Origin: Sclerotinia nivalis
Taxonomy: Eukaryota > Ascomycota > Leotiomycetes > Helotiales > Sclerotiniaceae
NCBI GenBank assembly: GCA_029531795.1
Contig: JAPEIS010000001.1
Location: 6,820,001-6,884,000 of the forward strand
Length of the DNA: 64,000 bases
Direction of reading: 5' to 3'
The notes under the pieces were generated by a model. That model saw only the letters and a list, made by a program, of their open reading frames with translations. It was not told the DNA's origin and did not search any database. Below, one piece after another: positions 34,135-46,094 of this stretch. How positions within the stretch are numbered: position 1 is the stretch's first letter; each line of letters opens with the position of its first letter. The position numbers were made by a program, and so were the translations under genes.

Positions 34135-35715
34135 CTATAGCATCTTTCCCTCAATGACTCCCTTGGCACCCTTCTTCATGCGTTCCATATCTTCGTTGTA
34201 GGCTTGTAGACTTCCTTTCACCTCCCCTTCTCTCTTCTCTATCTCCCTTTCGAACTTTGCAACCACATCTCTTTTCTCTTTTCTAGCTTCCTTCAGTGCT
34301 TTTAAGGTATCCGCGAATCTTTCCAAGAACCAATCCCCTGCTTCCTCCCATTCATCCTTGGATAGGTTACCAAAGAATTCAGCCATGGCAACGCGCTGCT
34401 TGTCCAACTCTTGTTGATCTGCTGCTTGATATTGTTCTACATGATAGCTGACACGTTCGTTTAGAGTACGATCTGAAAGTGACATGTCTGGTTCGCTGGG
34501 TTGTTCACTAGCAGCTGAAGGGGCTTCAAAAGATTCGTCTCTAAGCTGGCTATAGTCCATGTTTCTCAAAGCGGCATCATCGTAATCAAGCTGGATGCTA
34601 GCAAGGTTAAAGTTACCATTTTGTTGTTGTGGGTTGACTGGTGGAAGTCGTTCGACTGGTCGAGATTGAAGTGCTGGTTGCTCTTCCATACGGCTGCTTT
34701 CTTCAGAGTATTGTTCCTCATCAGAAGACCCATCGATTTGAGGCGATTGCATGTTTTCGGTACGTGGCGGTGGAATATTATAGGGTGGAATTTCACGAGG
34801 TATGGCATTCTCCAAATCTTCAACTACTTGAGACTTTCCAGCCTTCGGCAATGGCGAAAAGACCCCCTCGTCCAAAGCTCGCTTTCGAGAACTTTCGACT
34901 GCTTGCATTCCATTCTTTTGACGATTTGTAAGAGTATCCAAGTGTCTGGACTGATTGAAGCGACCAGAGATCTTTTGTTTTGTTGGACTGTTAGGTTGTG
35001 GCAGTGGTGATAAGTGTGGCTGGAATGTGATTTTTGGTGTCTGACTTTGTTTGTAAAGTGGTTCTCCAAGAGCTTGTGTGTGTGGACCCTGGCCATTATA
35101 CTGGTGAAAAATCTTATGTGATTGATGGGGTACCCGGGCATCGATGTGATTGTGGCCAAAATCGGACTCATCTGGAGAATTCCCATTATAGCCGTTGTCT
35201 TGCGCATCCTGGAAATTATCTTGTTCTACCTGAATCGGGTGCTCCCTGACATATCTATTATCAAAGTCATCGACACCGACCACTGCCATGTTTTGCCCAT
35301 TCGAAAAGTTCCCCTGGCTCACAGTGTCATCAAAGTCCTCGGCGACTGTAGAATCATCGAATTTATCACGGTTTTCTTGTTGTGCGTATTCTGGGTACAT
35401 TTGGTCTCCTCCATGAACTGTATTTCTCTGCGGAAATCCAGCCGGCTGGTCATAAGCAGGCTCCGAATTGTGAGCTCTATTCATGTTTGCAGATGCGTCT
35501 CTTTGCTTCTTGGAGGCTATTCTCAGATTCTTCGCCATCACTTGACGCTCTGGGCGTTGTTGAGGTTGAGGTTGAAGTCGAGGCGACGGTGATGGTGGCT
35601 GAGGCGGAGGCGGAGGCGAATCAGATTGGCGATCGATGAAACCATGAAGCCGAGGATTGGCTGCCATATTATAGATGTTGGTAAAGAAATTATTGAAGGG
35701 AATGTTTAATGGCAT
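34135..35715 (-). CDS. ECM11 C-terminal-domain protein, coiled coil
   Basis: A single exon of up to 526 residues; the likelier start is the second ATG at 35,667 (MAANPRLHGFIDR), giving 510. Most of the protein is disordered, with a Pro-rich stretch (SPPPPPQPPSPSPR) near the start and many Q, N, S and D residues. The last ~95 residues form a conserved domain: AEFFGNLSKDEWEEAGDWF, FADTLKALKEARKEKRDVV, then a charged coiled coil ending GAKGVIEGK. This is the C-terminal domain of fungal 'extracellular mutant protein 11'. Yeast Ecm11 works with Gmc2 in the meiotic synaptonemal complex; whether this homologue does so is unknown. Read in the same direction as the downstream-numbered acyl-CoA synthetase. 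Confidence 0.78.
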   Translation of the reverse strand: MPLNIPFNNFFTNIYNMAANPRLHGFIDRQSDSPPPPPQPPSPSPRLQPQPQQRPERQVMAKNLRIASKKQRDASANMNRAHNSEPAYDQPAGFPQRNTVHGGDQMYPEYAQQENRDKFDDSTVAEDFDDTVSQGNFSNGQNMAVVGVDDFDNRYVREHPIQVEQDNFQDAQDNGYNGNSPDESDFGHNHIDARVPHQSHKIFHQYNGQGPHTQALGEPLYKQSQTPKITFQPHLSPLPQPNSPTKQKISGRFNQSRHLDTLTNRQKNGMQAVESSRKRALDEGVFSPLPKAGKSQVVEDLENAIPREIPPYNIPPPRTENMQSPQIDGSSDEEQYSEESSRMEEQPALQSRPVERLPPVNPQQQNGNFNLASIQLDYDDAALRNMDYSQLRDESFEAPSAASEQPSEPDMSLSDRTLNERVSYHVEQYQAADQQELDKQRVAMAEFFGNLSKDEWEEAGDWFLERFADTLKALKEARKEKRDVVAKFEREIEKREGEVKGSLQAYNEDMERMKKGAKGVIEGKML

Positions 35716-36319
35716 ATGCGGAGTGGATGATTAGGTAGGGTTTGGCGAGGAAGGATAGTCGAATAGTGAGATCAACAAGAGGCACAAACTTGTGGGCAGT
35801 AAGCGGTCGCAAATCAATTCATTCTCACAAGTAACAGTATTGATAGGATTAACAGAGAGGAAAGGATCCTGAAGTATATGAATTGCCTCGACTCTTGTCA
35901 GATCATTCAATTGAGTTTTGGGTTGTCGCAAACATTTGGCTCGCGTTGGGGAAGTCGCGATAACCTTTTTATTTTCCTCACGACTTCCACTTGTGATCCC
36001 GTGACTTTACCGATAAGATTTTAGTTTTGAGTGTAACTCTGCTCTGATACGGTACCTGTTTCCAAAGCTACCTATTTTCGTCATATCACATAAAATCATA
36101 GTGGGAGATCTTCACAAATCAAAATAATCAGTTTATAAAATTAGATACGTCGCGCTTTCATAGGGAAATCTAAACTAATAATAAGCAAAGCCTGCCTATA
36201 CTGCCCATATTGCCAGACTATTATACAATTGCAAACCACCAGAACGAAACACACGGATACCACAAATTTTCATGACCTACGTATTCCTCGTAAACCATAA
36301 CCAAATTGATCAAAAGCGA
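35716..36319. other. intergenic spacer
   Basis: About 0.6 kb holding the promoter of the ECM11-domain gene and the 3' end of the acyl-CoA synthetase gene. No other gene is seen. Confidence 0.4.
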
Positions 36320-38535
36320 TTAGTTATTTCTAGCATATACAGCATCAACTTCCTTCTTGAACTTCTCCAAAATCTTCTTTCGCTGTAGCTTTTGTGCCGA
36401 AGTTACCAATCCCTATTAATGTTAGCATGCAATCATTGTATAGAAAGGGGAAATACTGACACTTTGAGGAGTCCATTCTTCATCGGATAAGACAACACCT
36501 TCAATGATTTCAATTCCTGATAATCCACCAGCTTTACCAGCTGCTTGTAATTCTTTCAGAACAGCATCTTGAATTTTCTTCTCGTGTACCAATTCCTCCA
36601 AACTAGACCCTTGGACACCAATCTTTTCAGCGAGCTTCTTCAATGCAGGCTCAGCTGGAACGATTAAAGCAACAGGCTTGGTTCTCTGTGAATCAGCATA
36701 AACGCAGATATTCGCTACCACTGTAGCTGAGCGGTAAATAGATTCGAGTTTCTCGAGTGCGATATATTCTCCATTTTGAGTTTTGACCAAGTTCTTCTTT
36801 CGGTCAATAATATTGAGATGGCCGTTCTTGTCCCACTCTCCAATATCACCAGTCTTAAACCACCCATCTGCAGTCAAAGCTTCTGCTGTTTCTTCAGGAT
36901 TCTCATAGTAGCCTTCCATGACAGTATCTCCTCTAATCCAAATTTCTCCTTGAGGATTTGGCTTGTTGGTTGCATAATATCCAGCATCTGGGAAGTCAAC
37001 AAGCTTGATTTCAATACAACCAGGAATATCACCCAATGCTTCATCAGTCCATTCCATAGGATCCATCAAAGCACCCATAGCCGTGGTCTCAGTTAATCCA
37101 TAACCGTTAATCATCGGTGTAATGGCCATGGAAATGAATCGTTGAGTATCTTTGGCGATTGGTCCACCACCATTCAAGCAAATTCTGAGTCTTCCGCCAG
37201 TAGCTTCCTTGACCTTCTTAAATACCAGAGCATCCAAAAGCTCAGCACCTGGAAGACCATAACGTAAAAGGTTGTTCTTGGCCCAAAGTGCACCCCAGAA
37301 CAGATTTTTGACGATTGGGCTTCCACCGTTGACTTTGGCAACAATACCCTTTTTGACCGACTCCCACACAGCGGGAACACCAACTAATACAGTCGGCTTA
37401 AACTCTCGAATATCTCCCTTGCAATTTTTGACTGATGTATCCGACAAAGTCTTAGGGTTTCCGTAACCCATAGTTCCGCCCCAGTATAGACAAGCATTTT
37501 CGAAGACAAACTCGAGAATATGAGCGAGGGGAAGGTACGTCAAAAGACCATCACCAGGACCAAGATATGGCTCGACAATTACATTAACACCAGCGACTAC
37601 AATAAGCGCAAGCGCTAGTCAGTACAAGATACGTATCTTACATTCAACAGAAGTAACTCACCAGCTGCGACAACTGCCTTGTGCTTAAGTGGCACACCCT
37701 TTGGTGGTCCGGTAGAACCCGAGGTATACATGATGCAGCATAAATCTTCCGAAGCGGGAGGTACTGGTTCGACGGGGTTTTCTTCACCAAGCTTTCGTAA
37801 TTCTTCAAAGCTCAAAATCTTCAGCTTCTCATGTGCCTTCTTGAGGCTATCAATGTTCTCTTGCTTGACCTCATTCTGACTGTTCCAGATAACGTATTGA
37901 ATGTCTTTAGCTTCTTTGAGGGGATTGATCAAGGTTGGTAGCAGATGAGGGTCCAAAAAGATAGCTTTGGCTCTGGTTGCGACCAGAGAATGCTTGAGGC
38001 CTTCCTCTCCCAATGTATCATATGCGGTAACAATTGGCATTGATTGAGAAACTGCGCCATGGGCACATGCTAACCAATGAGCACTTGTTGCAGCAAAAAT
38101 ATGCACTCGATCCTCTTTCTTCAACCCAAGCTTTCTGTAACCGGCCCCAATTTGTAAGATTAATCTCTCATATTCTGAGAAACTCATGTATTTGTACTCG
38201 CTGAGTTCAAAGTATGTCCATTTCTTATCGACTTCTTGTTGTTCACCATCGACCATTTTCTTCACCTTCTTCACTTCTTGGTGAGTCTTGATCAGTGTTC
38301 GACTTCCGACAGCTTTGGCATTGCCATACTTCTCGGAGCTTCGTTTGATTATATCGAAAACAGTTGCAACATCTTCGGAAGGACGAGTCGCAAGCTTGTT
38401 GGCTGTCAAAGGGTGTCTTCTTGGAATAGTCTCACCTTGTACGGGTTTGTAGCCGGGAGCATCCGTACTGAAAGGTGGCGAGTGGTAAAATCTAGGTTGA
38501 ACGGTGGCATTCTTGAGCGAAGCCGAGGACGACAT
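36320..38535 (-). CDS. FAA1: long-chain fatty-acid--CoA ligase (FAA1/FAA4 type)
   Basis: Three exons: 38,535-37,662, 37,596-36,461 and 36,412-36,320 (introns of 65 and 48 nt), giving 700 residues, the same length as yeast Faa1. It activates long-chain fatty acids with ATP and CoA for beta-oxidation and lipid synthesis. Motifs: AMP-binding P-loop YTSGSTGPPKG (270-280), LLTYLPLAHILEFVFE, NGYGLTETTAMG, GEIWIRGDTVMEGYY, GWFKTGDIGEW and the lysine-bearing IIDRKKNLVKTQNGEYIALEKLES. The C-terminal exon adds GLVTSAQKLQRKKI. No clear PTS1 at the C-terminus (-YARNN), so a cytosolic, ER or lipid-droplet form is more likely than peroxisomal matrix. Confidence 0.94.
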
Positions 38536-39639
38536 TGTGTTATGATGGCAATGAAGCTCAGATGTTGAGAATTGATGTATTTTGATGAGTAGGTGAAGTC
38601 GTCGTTGAAGCGCAGCTCGGTTCTTTGTTGATTTGACTTCGTGTTACTTGGACAAGTTTGCTTTGTAGAGACAATGTAATTATTCTCTCTTTTTTTTTTT
38701 TTTTTTAGGAAAAGAAAAAGATGAAGTTAATGCTTTTTTGAAAGTTCGAAATATATGAGGAGGCTGTGAGAGGGAAAAGAAACAACCTTAATTGATTGAT
38801 TGATACCTACTGGGTTAGATAGGTAAATAGGTAGGTATATGTATGACGCTGCCTTGCTTCGCTTCTTTTGAACCAAGATCCCTTCTGTCATTAATGCACG
38901 GTTACTCACCAAAAAAGAATTGGTCAACATTTTCAATGGACCAGCATTAACCATCTCCCACCATTTATAAAGCGTCAACCATTTCATTAACCCCCCTGCT
39001 AGCAAAACCTCAGATTTGGAAATCTAGATGTATTGGAAACCCGCGAAAACTTAAACATCCTACGGAGTAGGTGCAGTACCTGCTTGAATGTTGGTTGATG
39101 TTGATGTTGATGCTGATGCTGATGTTGATGTTGATGCTATACTTCTGCATGTCACATTATAACATGATAACATCTTTCATTTATCACGGCTATTCACTAC
39201 CTGCGTACCTCCCTTGACATATTTTAATTTTGATCAACAGGGTATGGAGGAATTAAGGGAATATAGTTAGTGCCTTATGCAACATATGTTGTTGATACTA
39301 CCCTAGGCACTCCGTACTAGATAGGTGTTCTTCTACATTTGCTTAAGCTTCTGACACTCGAGCTTGATTGACATTGCATGGACGGACCGTACGTACTCTG
39401 TAAGCAACGCATCTGAATCATATGTGGGGTCAAGACAACAACAAAAGAAAATAACTTCTTCTTCACTCGCTCGGTATTTACCATTATGTTTGATATATGC
39501 CAACCATTAACAGGTCCACAGGTCTCACGAAAAAGGATATGATAGGCGATTAAACTGCCTCAACATTAAGCCCTATTTTTCTAATAGACATAACTAGGTC
39601 TATTGAAAGGGTTTCTCCACCCAACTACAGCTATCAATC
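38536..39639. promoter_or_regulatory. divergent intergenic region, acyl-CoA synthetase / methyltransferase
   Basis: A 1.1-kb spacer between outward-facing genes. It contains a long T-run (about 38,691-38,706), an AGGTAGGTA tract near 38,830, a TACGGAGTA 9-mer (39,061-39,069), a related ACTCCGTA (39,309-39,316), and a GTTGAT/GCTGAT hexamer array (39,094-39,137). Confidence 0.5.
39094..39137. repeat. GTTGAT/GCTGAT hexanucleotide microsatellite
   Basis: About seven hexamers, mixed GTTGAT and GCTGAT, in the promoter-side spacer of the acyl-CoA synthetase. Confidence 0.85.
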
Positions 39640-40969
39640 ATGAATGGCGTACAATCATTTCTGAATTCTCTTGGCCCAGAAGTTGAGGATCCCGAAGAAG
39701 GTAGGCAAAGGAAATCATTTTGCATCTATTCCAATTTTCAAATAGTCTTCAATATAGCCAAGTGGTCTTCCAATTGCTTGGAATGAGGCAGTGTGAGAGC
39801 CTTGGTCACACAGCAGCTTACTGTGGCGCAAAGTACTTGTCGAAAAAGGGGAAACCTTTTGGCTACTTTTAAATTATCGAGATGGTTGTGAGGAAGTTCC
39901 TGTGTGATCAAATTTTACGTTATGAACACAACTTCGTATCATCATCCCCAAGAGTACCAAAGAATCATGTGGATTCATAAAATATGTCCTAAATCCCTCG
40001 ATGTTTAGCCAAGACCATAAGCTAAAAAGTAATTCTAGAGGCGTTTCTGTTATTCTCTCAAACTATACCGTCTCAGAATCTCGGATTTGTCGACTCAAAG
40101 GCCACAGAAATAGATCTGACGATTAATGGTAGGGATCTCACAATTTACCAATCCCCTACGATTCTATCATCGAATCGAGATGGTGGAACTACTGGAGCAG
40201 GTAAATTAACTTTCTTTCGTGTATGAACACTTCATTTACTCCATCACTAATGTTGGTATCAGTGATATGGAAAATCACCCCTCTTTTTGCAAAATGGATA
40301 TCCTCACCTTCCAATCCACTCCTCCAACATGAGGTCATTACCCCTGAATCAGTCGTCCTCGAGTTAGGCTGCGGGATATCCGGTCTAATAGCCCTCACTC
40401 TGTCACCTCTCCTCCAGACCTACATCCTTACTGATCAACCATATATCCTGAAACTCCTCTCTCAGAATCTCACTTCCAACTCCTCCACACCATCAAATAC
40501 AACAAACTCCAAATCCAAAACCCGCAAATCCAAAACCCCCTCTTCAACATCCACATCAACACACCAACCACCCTCAACCAACAAAATCATCCCCCTAACC
40601 CTCGACTGGGAAACCGACGTCGTATCGTCCTCCCTTACCTGCTCAGAAACCACCACAAGTTTCGATACCATCATAGCCTGTGACTGTATCTACAACGACG
40701 CATTAATCCCACCCTTCGTCCAAACCTGCGTTGATCTCTGTCGTCTTCGTTCCTCATCGTCATCCTCATCTTCAGAAGATGGAAACCCATCTAAAAATCC
40801 AACTCTCTGCATCATAGCCCAGCAACTCCGTTCCCCAGATGTCTTTGAATCCTGGCTCAAAGAATTCAGTAAATATTTCAGGGTATGGAGAGTGCAGGAG
40901 GGGGGTATTCAGGAGTGTGGGCTAGGAGAAGACTCGGGGTTTGTGGTGCATGTTGGGATTCTAAGATAG
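39640..40969 (+). CDS. RKM5: RKM5-like lysine methyltransferase (class I SAM-dependent)
   Basis: Three exons: 39,640-39,700, 40,039-40,200 and 40,263-40,969, giving 309 residues. Exon 2 encodes AFLLFSQTIPSQNLGFVDS and IYQSPTILSSNRDGGTTGA, typical of the fungal RKM5/METTL21-like N-terminus. Exon 3 has VIWKITPLFAKW, motif I LELGCGISG (107-115), the acidic ribose-binding LTDQPY, and IIACDCIYND in the motif of the substrate-lysine methyltransferase family. Yeast Rkm5 methylates a lysine of ribosomal protein L1, so a translation-factor or ribosomal target is likely. A low-complexity S/T/K-rich insert (~145-180) and a run of eight serines break the fold between motifs. Intron 1 is 338 nt, much longer than others here. 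Confidence 0.85.
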
Positions 40970-43900
40970 GGATTAGAATTGCCATATTTCTGGTAAGTAG
41001 ATCACGGAAAATACAAAGCTCACTCAATATTGTTTTGCCGGCTTTCGCTTCGTTCTTGTTGAGGATCGTTTGAATTTTTAATCCAGGACTCAACAATCAT
41101 GTTGCTCTGCTGGAAACCCTTGGTGGCATTTTAAAACGGGGTACCATCATCAAAGTCACCAGCAACCTACGTGAGCGCATCTGGAACCGAGCTAATTGAC
41201 AAATGCCATCCTTGGTGATAATGATTTCTACCTCTAATTATAGGCACCACCATAATCCGAGCCAATCTACATATCCGCAATCTTATCATCTTGATCTACA
41301 CAACCCCCGGTGTAATCTCGTCGAAAAGCTATAAAAGAATAATTGAAAATATATATCACGGGGCTGGATGGCTGGATGGGGTGGTTGAGGGATAAGAAAT
41401 ATTGGAATGATAAATAACTTTCTGTGTTCCATCAGTGATTTGATACTTTGAGTACTGGCACATTTCACCTTTTCAAATGTCTTTTTCTTTCTAGCAGTTC
41501 TAGGTCAAGAAGATAGTAGATCTGAAGACCTTTCCTGAACAGTTCATTTTTATGAGGCTGTCATCTCATATAACAAGATTTAGAATACATAAAGAAACTG
41601 GAAATCTGGTATAGATTCTGCGAAGATGGGCATTTTTCAGAGCTACGATATTAATTCGCAATACGTAATGCTGGTTGTGAACGAGACGAAAAGTGCCTGC
41701 AGAAACACAGAATTACACTACCGGAGATAGGATCTGTAATTATGAAATGGATAATCGATTGTTTCTTTAAAATTATGCTGAACTTGATTATATGGTCAAG
41801 ATTTGAAGATTTCAATAACTTGGTGTCTCGAACTTTTGGATATCCGTCATTATCATCGGATATATTCAAAACTGTAGTGTGCTTATACATACACTACATT
41901 TATATAAGCACAGGACTCATCGAAATATTTTGAAACAATATTATATTTATTTTTTGAATCCAAATGATATCATTCTGATGTATACTTTCCCCTATTTATA
42001 TAAAATGTTCTCATCCAAAAGGTCAAGAAAATATTACGTGTATATAGTCCTATATTAACAAATATAATCTTATATTAACAAACAAAGAAAAGTACAAACA
42101 AAGTAATAAAGCTTTCAATCAAATACTAAAAATCTATATACATTTTAACTGTACTATAGTTCCTTCCCGAATTTCCATCTCGGCACTTATGCTACTCAAC
42201 CGGGTTGATATAGAATCATTCATATATTTTGAGTATTTAGCAATATAATATAATGAGATTCAATCTTGGAACATTATGGTATTATCATTGAAAACCAGCC
42301 CCTGACTGAATGGGAACAAGCGAGTCTACGTTAAATTCATAGGAGCTCAAATAAACACTATTGGTCTCATATAGTGTATTTATAAATTATTAAATGATTA
42401 TTGTGTTTACTAGATCTATGGATGGTGTGATTGGTGGTGGGAGATCTTAATATGGATTAGTCGTCATTTCCTTCGCATTCTTAAATGTTGCTTCCTTATA
42501 ATTAGTTGTCTTTCATGTAGTCATCTTTTCCTCATTGTAAGAACCACTACACAAACAATATCTTCGTCGGTCAAAGATCACTTACTCTACATCATATGGT
42601 CTTCAATCCATATAAAGATTATAAATTTTAAAATTATATATAGATTCAAGCAGTTTATATCCACAATGCCGGGATGACATCGAACAACCCGTGGTACTTG
42701 CCACAAAATCAAGATGAAATGTTTTTCTACTGCTTGTCATAGATGCTTTGATTGAAAACTTGCATGCGCCTATCCAACCCCAGATAGCCAAAAAGAAAGT
42801 ACCGGTTGAAGAAAACATTAATGAACCAGATAACTGTCAATCAAAAAGTCGACAAACACACATTTTTATCAAAGCAGTATGCGGCCAATTTCACAGGAAT
42901 CTCTTTAAGCAGTATCAATTCCCAAGATTTTGTGGGCTTCTTGCTTCTCAGTCTTAAAGCTTTGATAGAATGCATGTTGTGGAATAAGAATCATCAAGTA
43001 TGGAATATTGTGTGAGGACATTAGGAGACGAGTTAAGTGCTGTAAGGAACCATTATATACCAAGTTGCTGCGATAAGATTGCAGTATTAAATATACCTTG
43101 CTCTCATTAACATATCCTATATCTTCCACTGATTTATCCTTAGGTTAATATTGATCTCTGTGATTTAATCCATTTGCCCGGATATTGTGGCCAAAGCAGC
43201 TAGGCTTAAATGTCTAATTCCCCGCGTTAAAAACATAATAAAGGGTTCAATAAGTAATAGCATATATAAAGACACTCGAATATGTGCAAGTTCCTCTACC
43301 GATACATTTGTGCCCCTGTCTGGAGGTATGAAGTTCGAAGACATGCTGTATGGAAGTATGCAGGTTGGGAACTTGCAGCCTACAGGTATCCAGTCTAGAA
43401 TCATGAATATCCAAAATCCCATGAACTCTGGCACAAATACTCCTTCCTACTGGAACCAATATACCTCACTAATATGGTGTCGCTACTGAAAGCTCCGGCG
43501 AAGAAGAAGTTCCGTTTTGAGAAAGCAAAGTATTTTCCATAAAAGTAAGCAAGGAAATACTATGAAAAAAGCTGGGTTGTGAAATTAGTGGATCCAAGTC
43601 TGGCATGATTTATTAATACAAATAGTCTATTTTCTCTAGGGATTAAAAGCAATGGAACACCAGCCTTGCAGAAAACCAAGTGGCTTGACATCTTGATCCC
43701 TTTAAGATTCTGAGGGCGGTGATGAATGAATAGATGTATGAACAGTTAAGTCCGGGGTTATTCATATGAATTCAGTATTTTGCGATGGAAATGAGTGAGT
43801 TCGTTGGTTCGCTTAGCCGTTCCGGTGGTGTGAAAAGGAGAATTCGTGTTTATGCACAGAACTACATAGGGTGGTGGCATTTTTCCTATAATATAATTGT

Positions 43901-44720
43901 TGATATTCTATCTTATGCAATGCAATCTATCCTAGCATAATTACTTGTTGGGTAAATGTACAATGACCAACAGGTAAATAGGCGGTTAAAAAATGTGATA
44001 CTACCACACGAATAGTTCGATCATGGCCCCATCACCCTCTTCAGTCACGAGATAACTTAGAAAGTAAAGCACAGCAGCCAGTGCATTAACGTATAGGGCA
44101 GGAAGTAATACGCCTGAGCCTCTATAGAATTGGACTTAGGCTGGAGTATTTTCTCCTGCTATAATTACCCACAGCAATCTTTTTTAGGTTTATACCTTCA
44201 GATTTTTGGAGGGTGTTTTTCTTTGAGGAAGAAGATTGAGCTTTCATGTTTGATATTTGAGCCGGATGAAAGGGGATGGAAAATCGCGATAATGACAGAG
44301 TGGCGTGGGAAGTGGGGCATTCACCTGATTATGAATATGTATTGAAATTTTGAGACATGGAACGAGAAGGAGGAATGAAGGTGATGATTGGGAAGATGAA
44401 ATATCACTTGACTTAACCGGCCTCAACCTCAAAACTTTGGTCGATAAACCGATTCCATTGGGTGAAAACTGGATCGTCTGAACTTCTGCCATCCATTGGC
44501 AATTCTATTGACAGCCTCGCTTGAACTGAACTTAGGTTTTCATTCCTTCACCGCTCTTGAATCCATCGTGACTCAAATTCAAGAGCACCGTCCGATCTTG
44601 GAAACATTAGATCAACTCTAGATAAATTCTAGATCTTCGAAAAATTCGTCACAAATAAATCGACGACGAAAACGAAACAAGCATCTCGGGCAAATAGGGG
44701 CAGTCAGACGCGCCATCACC
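40970..44720. other. gene-poor stretch
   Basis: About 3.7 kb, AT-rich in 41,600-42,650, with no recognised gene. Reverse-strand frames between 42,600 and 43,440 contain hydrophobic runs (e.g. MFSSTGTFFLAIWGWIGACK; LYMLLLIEPFIMFLTRGI) that might be a decayed membrane-protein gene. No family could be named and the frames do not join cleanly. Confidence 0.35.
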
Positions 44721-45649
44721 GTGAGACATCTCATCCTCTTTCCTATTTTTGCACTCTTCCTCGTCGCAACCGCCGCTCCTATTCGAGTTCGGAGAATGCA
44801 CTTTGTATCTCTGCCTCCAACACCTAAGGTCAAATGCAGGCGTTCAGTGCCGTCGCTGAGGTTTATAAGACTATGTATGACGTGAAACATGGCGAACTCT
44901 GGACTTATATCATTTGCTTCAAGGATGGTGCCAGGGAAACCAAGTTTGGAGCTAAAGATGAAATTGAAAATTTGGTTATAACGCTTGATACTTGTAATTC
45001 TGGAATTTGGGGAGTAAAATCACCAAACATCATCCTTGCCCGAGGCACTAGCAATAAACGTATGACTTCTGTTATGTGCCTGGAGAACGGAATTGGTAGT
45101 CTGCAACTGGGAATGGCTGACGACAAGTATCCGAGGGGGGTGACCATAGGCTCCGGAGAGTGTACTAAGACAGAGGCGGACTTGGAAATTACTGGTCCCG
45201 ACACCAGTAGCCTGTCCCAAGTTGACAATAAGCGACACAGAGGTCTTTGGATTTGCAGAGATGGCAAAATCAAAAGTCATAAATACGAATTAATACTATC
45301 TAGAGTGGAAAAATCGAAGAGACTCTGGGGCAGTTGTATAGACTGTTGCGAGTTGTTGATAAATGAGGAGGCTAAGTACGGGACTCCAAGCAAGCCAAAG
45401 AAATTAGTCTATTACAACATCAACAGGAGAGACGTCGAGAATCGTTTAGTTGAGTTCAAAGAGGTTCTTAAGAAAGGTCCCACAGGGAAGGAACGTGCCG
45501 AGCATAACGTCGAGCTTGAGGAGGTTTATAGAGAATATCACGCTAAGAAATATATGGAAGAGCCCCATGAGAGAGATAATACCCGAAAGGAGCCTGATCC
45601 AATTCCACCCCAGCAGGAATTAAATACTGAGAAATTTCTGGCGAACTAA
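44721..45649 (+). CDS. orphan cysteine-containing protein, possibly secreted; start uncertain
   Basis: The main frame runs from ATG 44,834 to 45,649 (271 residues). Upstream in another frame is a signal-peptide-like stretch (RHLILFPIFALFLVATAAPI, 44,724-44,783) preceded by CACC and GTG (44,721) where an ATG would be expected. A 53-nt intron (44,787-44,839, GTTCGG donor, TGCAG acceptor) would join it in frame to AFSAVAEVYKTM. Inside are repeated 'hydrophobic-C-x(1,2)-[DE]-[GN]' units: YIICFKDG, SVMCLENG and LWICRDGK. The second half is charged and helical (KKGPTGKERAEHNVELEEVYREYH). I recognise no family. A cytosolic protein starting at 44,834 and a secreted protein with a damaged start are both possible. 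Confidence 0.5.
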
Positions 45650-45692
45650 CAAATTTATACGAAACAAGAACCCTCAGTTCCTGCCTTTAGTC

Positions 45693-46080
45693 ATGAAGGT
45701 TCAAGGAGATGGCTCTGTGCGACCAATAGGTCTTATAGTTTGCGGAGACGGCAAGCTTAGAGACAAACTCTGGAGAAACTTCGACATACATGATGCAAGC
45801 GATTGTTTTGAGTTAATGACGGATGATATGCCTGTGCTTGTGAAAGAGGACGCCAAGGAGAATAATGAGATATTACAACATCAAATTGAAAGACTTGAAG
45901 GAGTGCAAAAAGGAGGTTAAATGTGTATTCAAGAAAGATCCGACAGAGGAAGAACGCGCTGAGTGCAGAGCCAAATGTGACGAGTCTTACAAACACATCA
46001 TCCCTAAAGTATTCTTGGAGGAGCAATTAAAGGCTCTAGAGGTCACGGGAAAAGAAACTTTCCAGCTCAGCACCAAGACG
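45693..46080 (+). pseudogene. degenerate second copy of the orphan repeat unit
   Basis: Frame 45,693-45,920 begins with a GLIVCGDGKLRDKLW block like LWICRDGKIKSHKYE of the first unit. Near 45,860 the similarity moves to the next frame (45,865-46,086), giving YYNIKLKDLKECKKEVKCVF and KKDPTEEERAECRAK, against YYNINRRDVENRLVEFKEVL and KKGPTGKERAEHNVE in the first unit. There is no splice signal at the switch, so this looks like an indel frameshift. A second switch near 46,055 leads into the following gene (FPAQHQDEIAQH). Confidence 0.5.
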
Positions 46081-46094
46081 AGATAGCTCAGCAC

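Noticed and set aside
39750..39860. Stem-rich stretch in RKM5 intron 1 checked as a tRNA or snoRNA
   Set aside because: No proper T-loop, anticodon arm or C/D boxes could be placed.
27864..40969. FOX2, acyl-CoA synthetase and neighbours as a metabolic gene cluster
   Set aside because: The genes between them are unrelated in function, all are common conserved genes, and there is no backbone or tailoring enzyme or cluster regulator.
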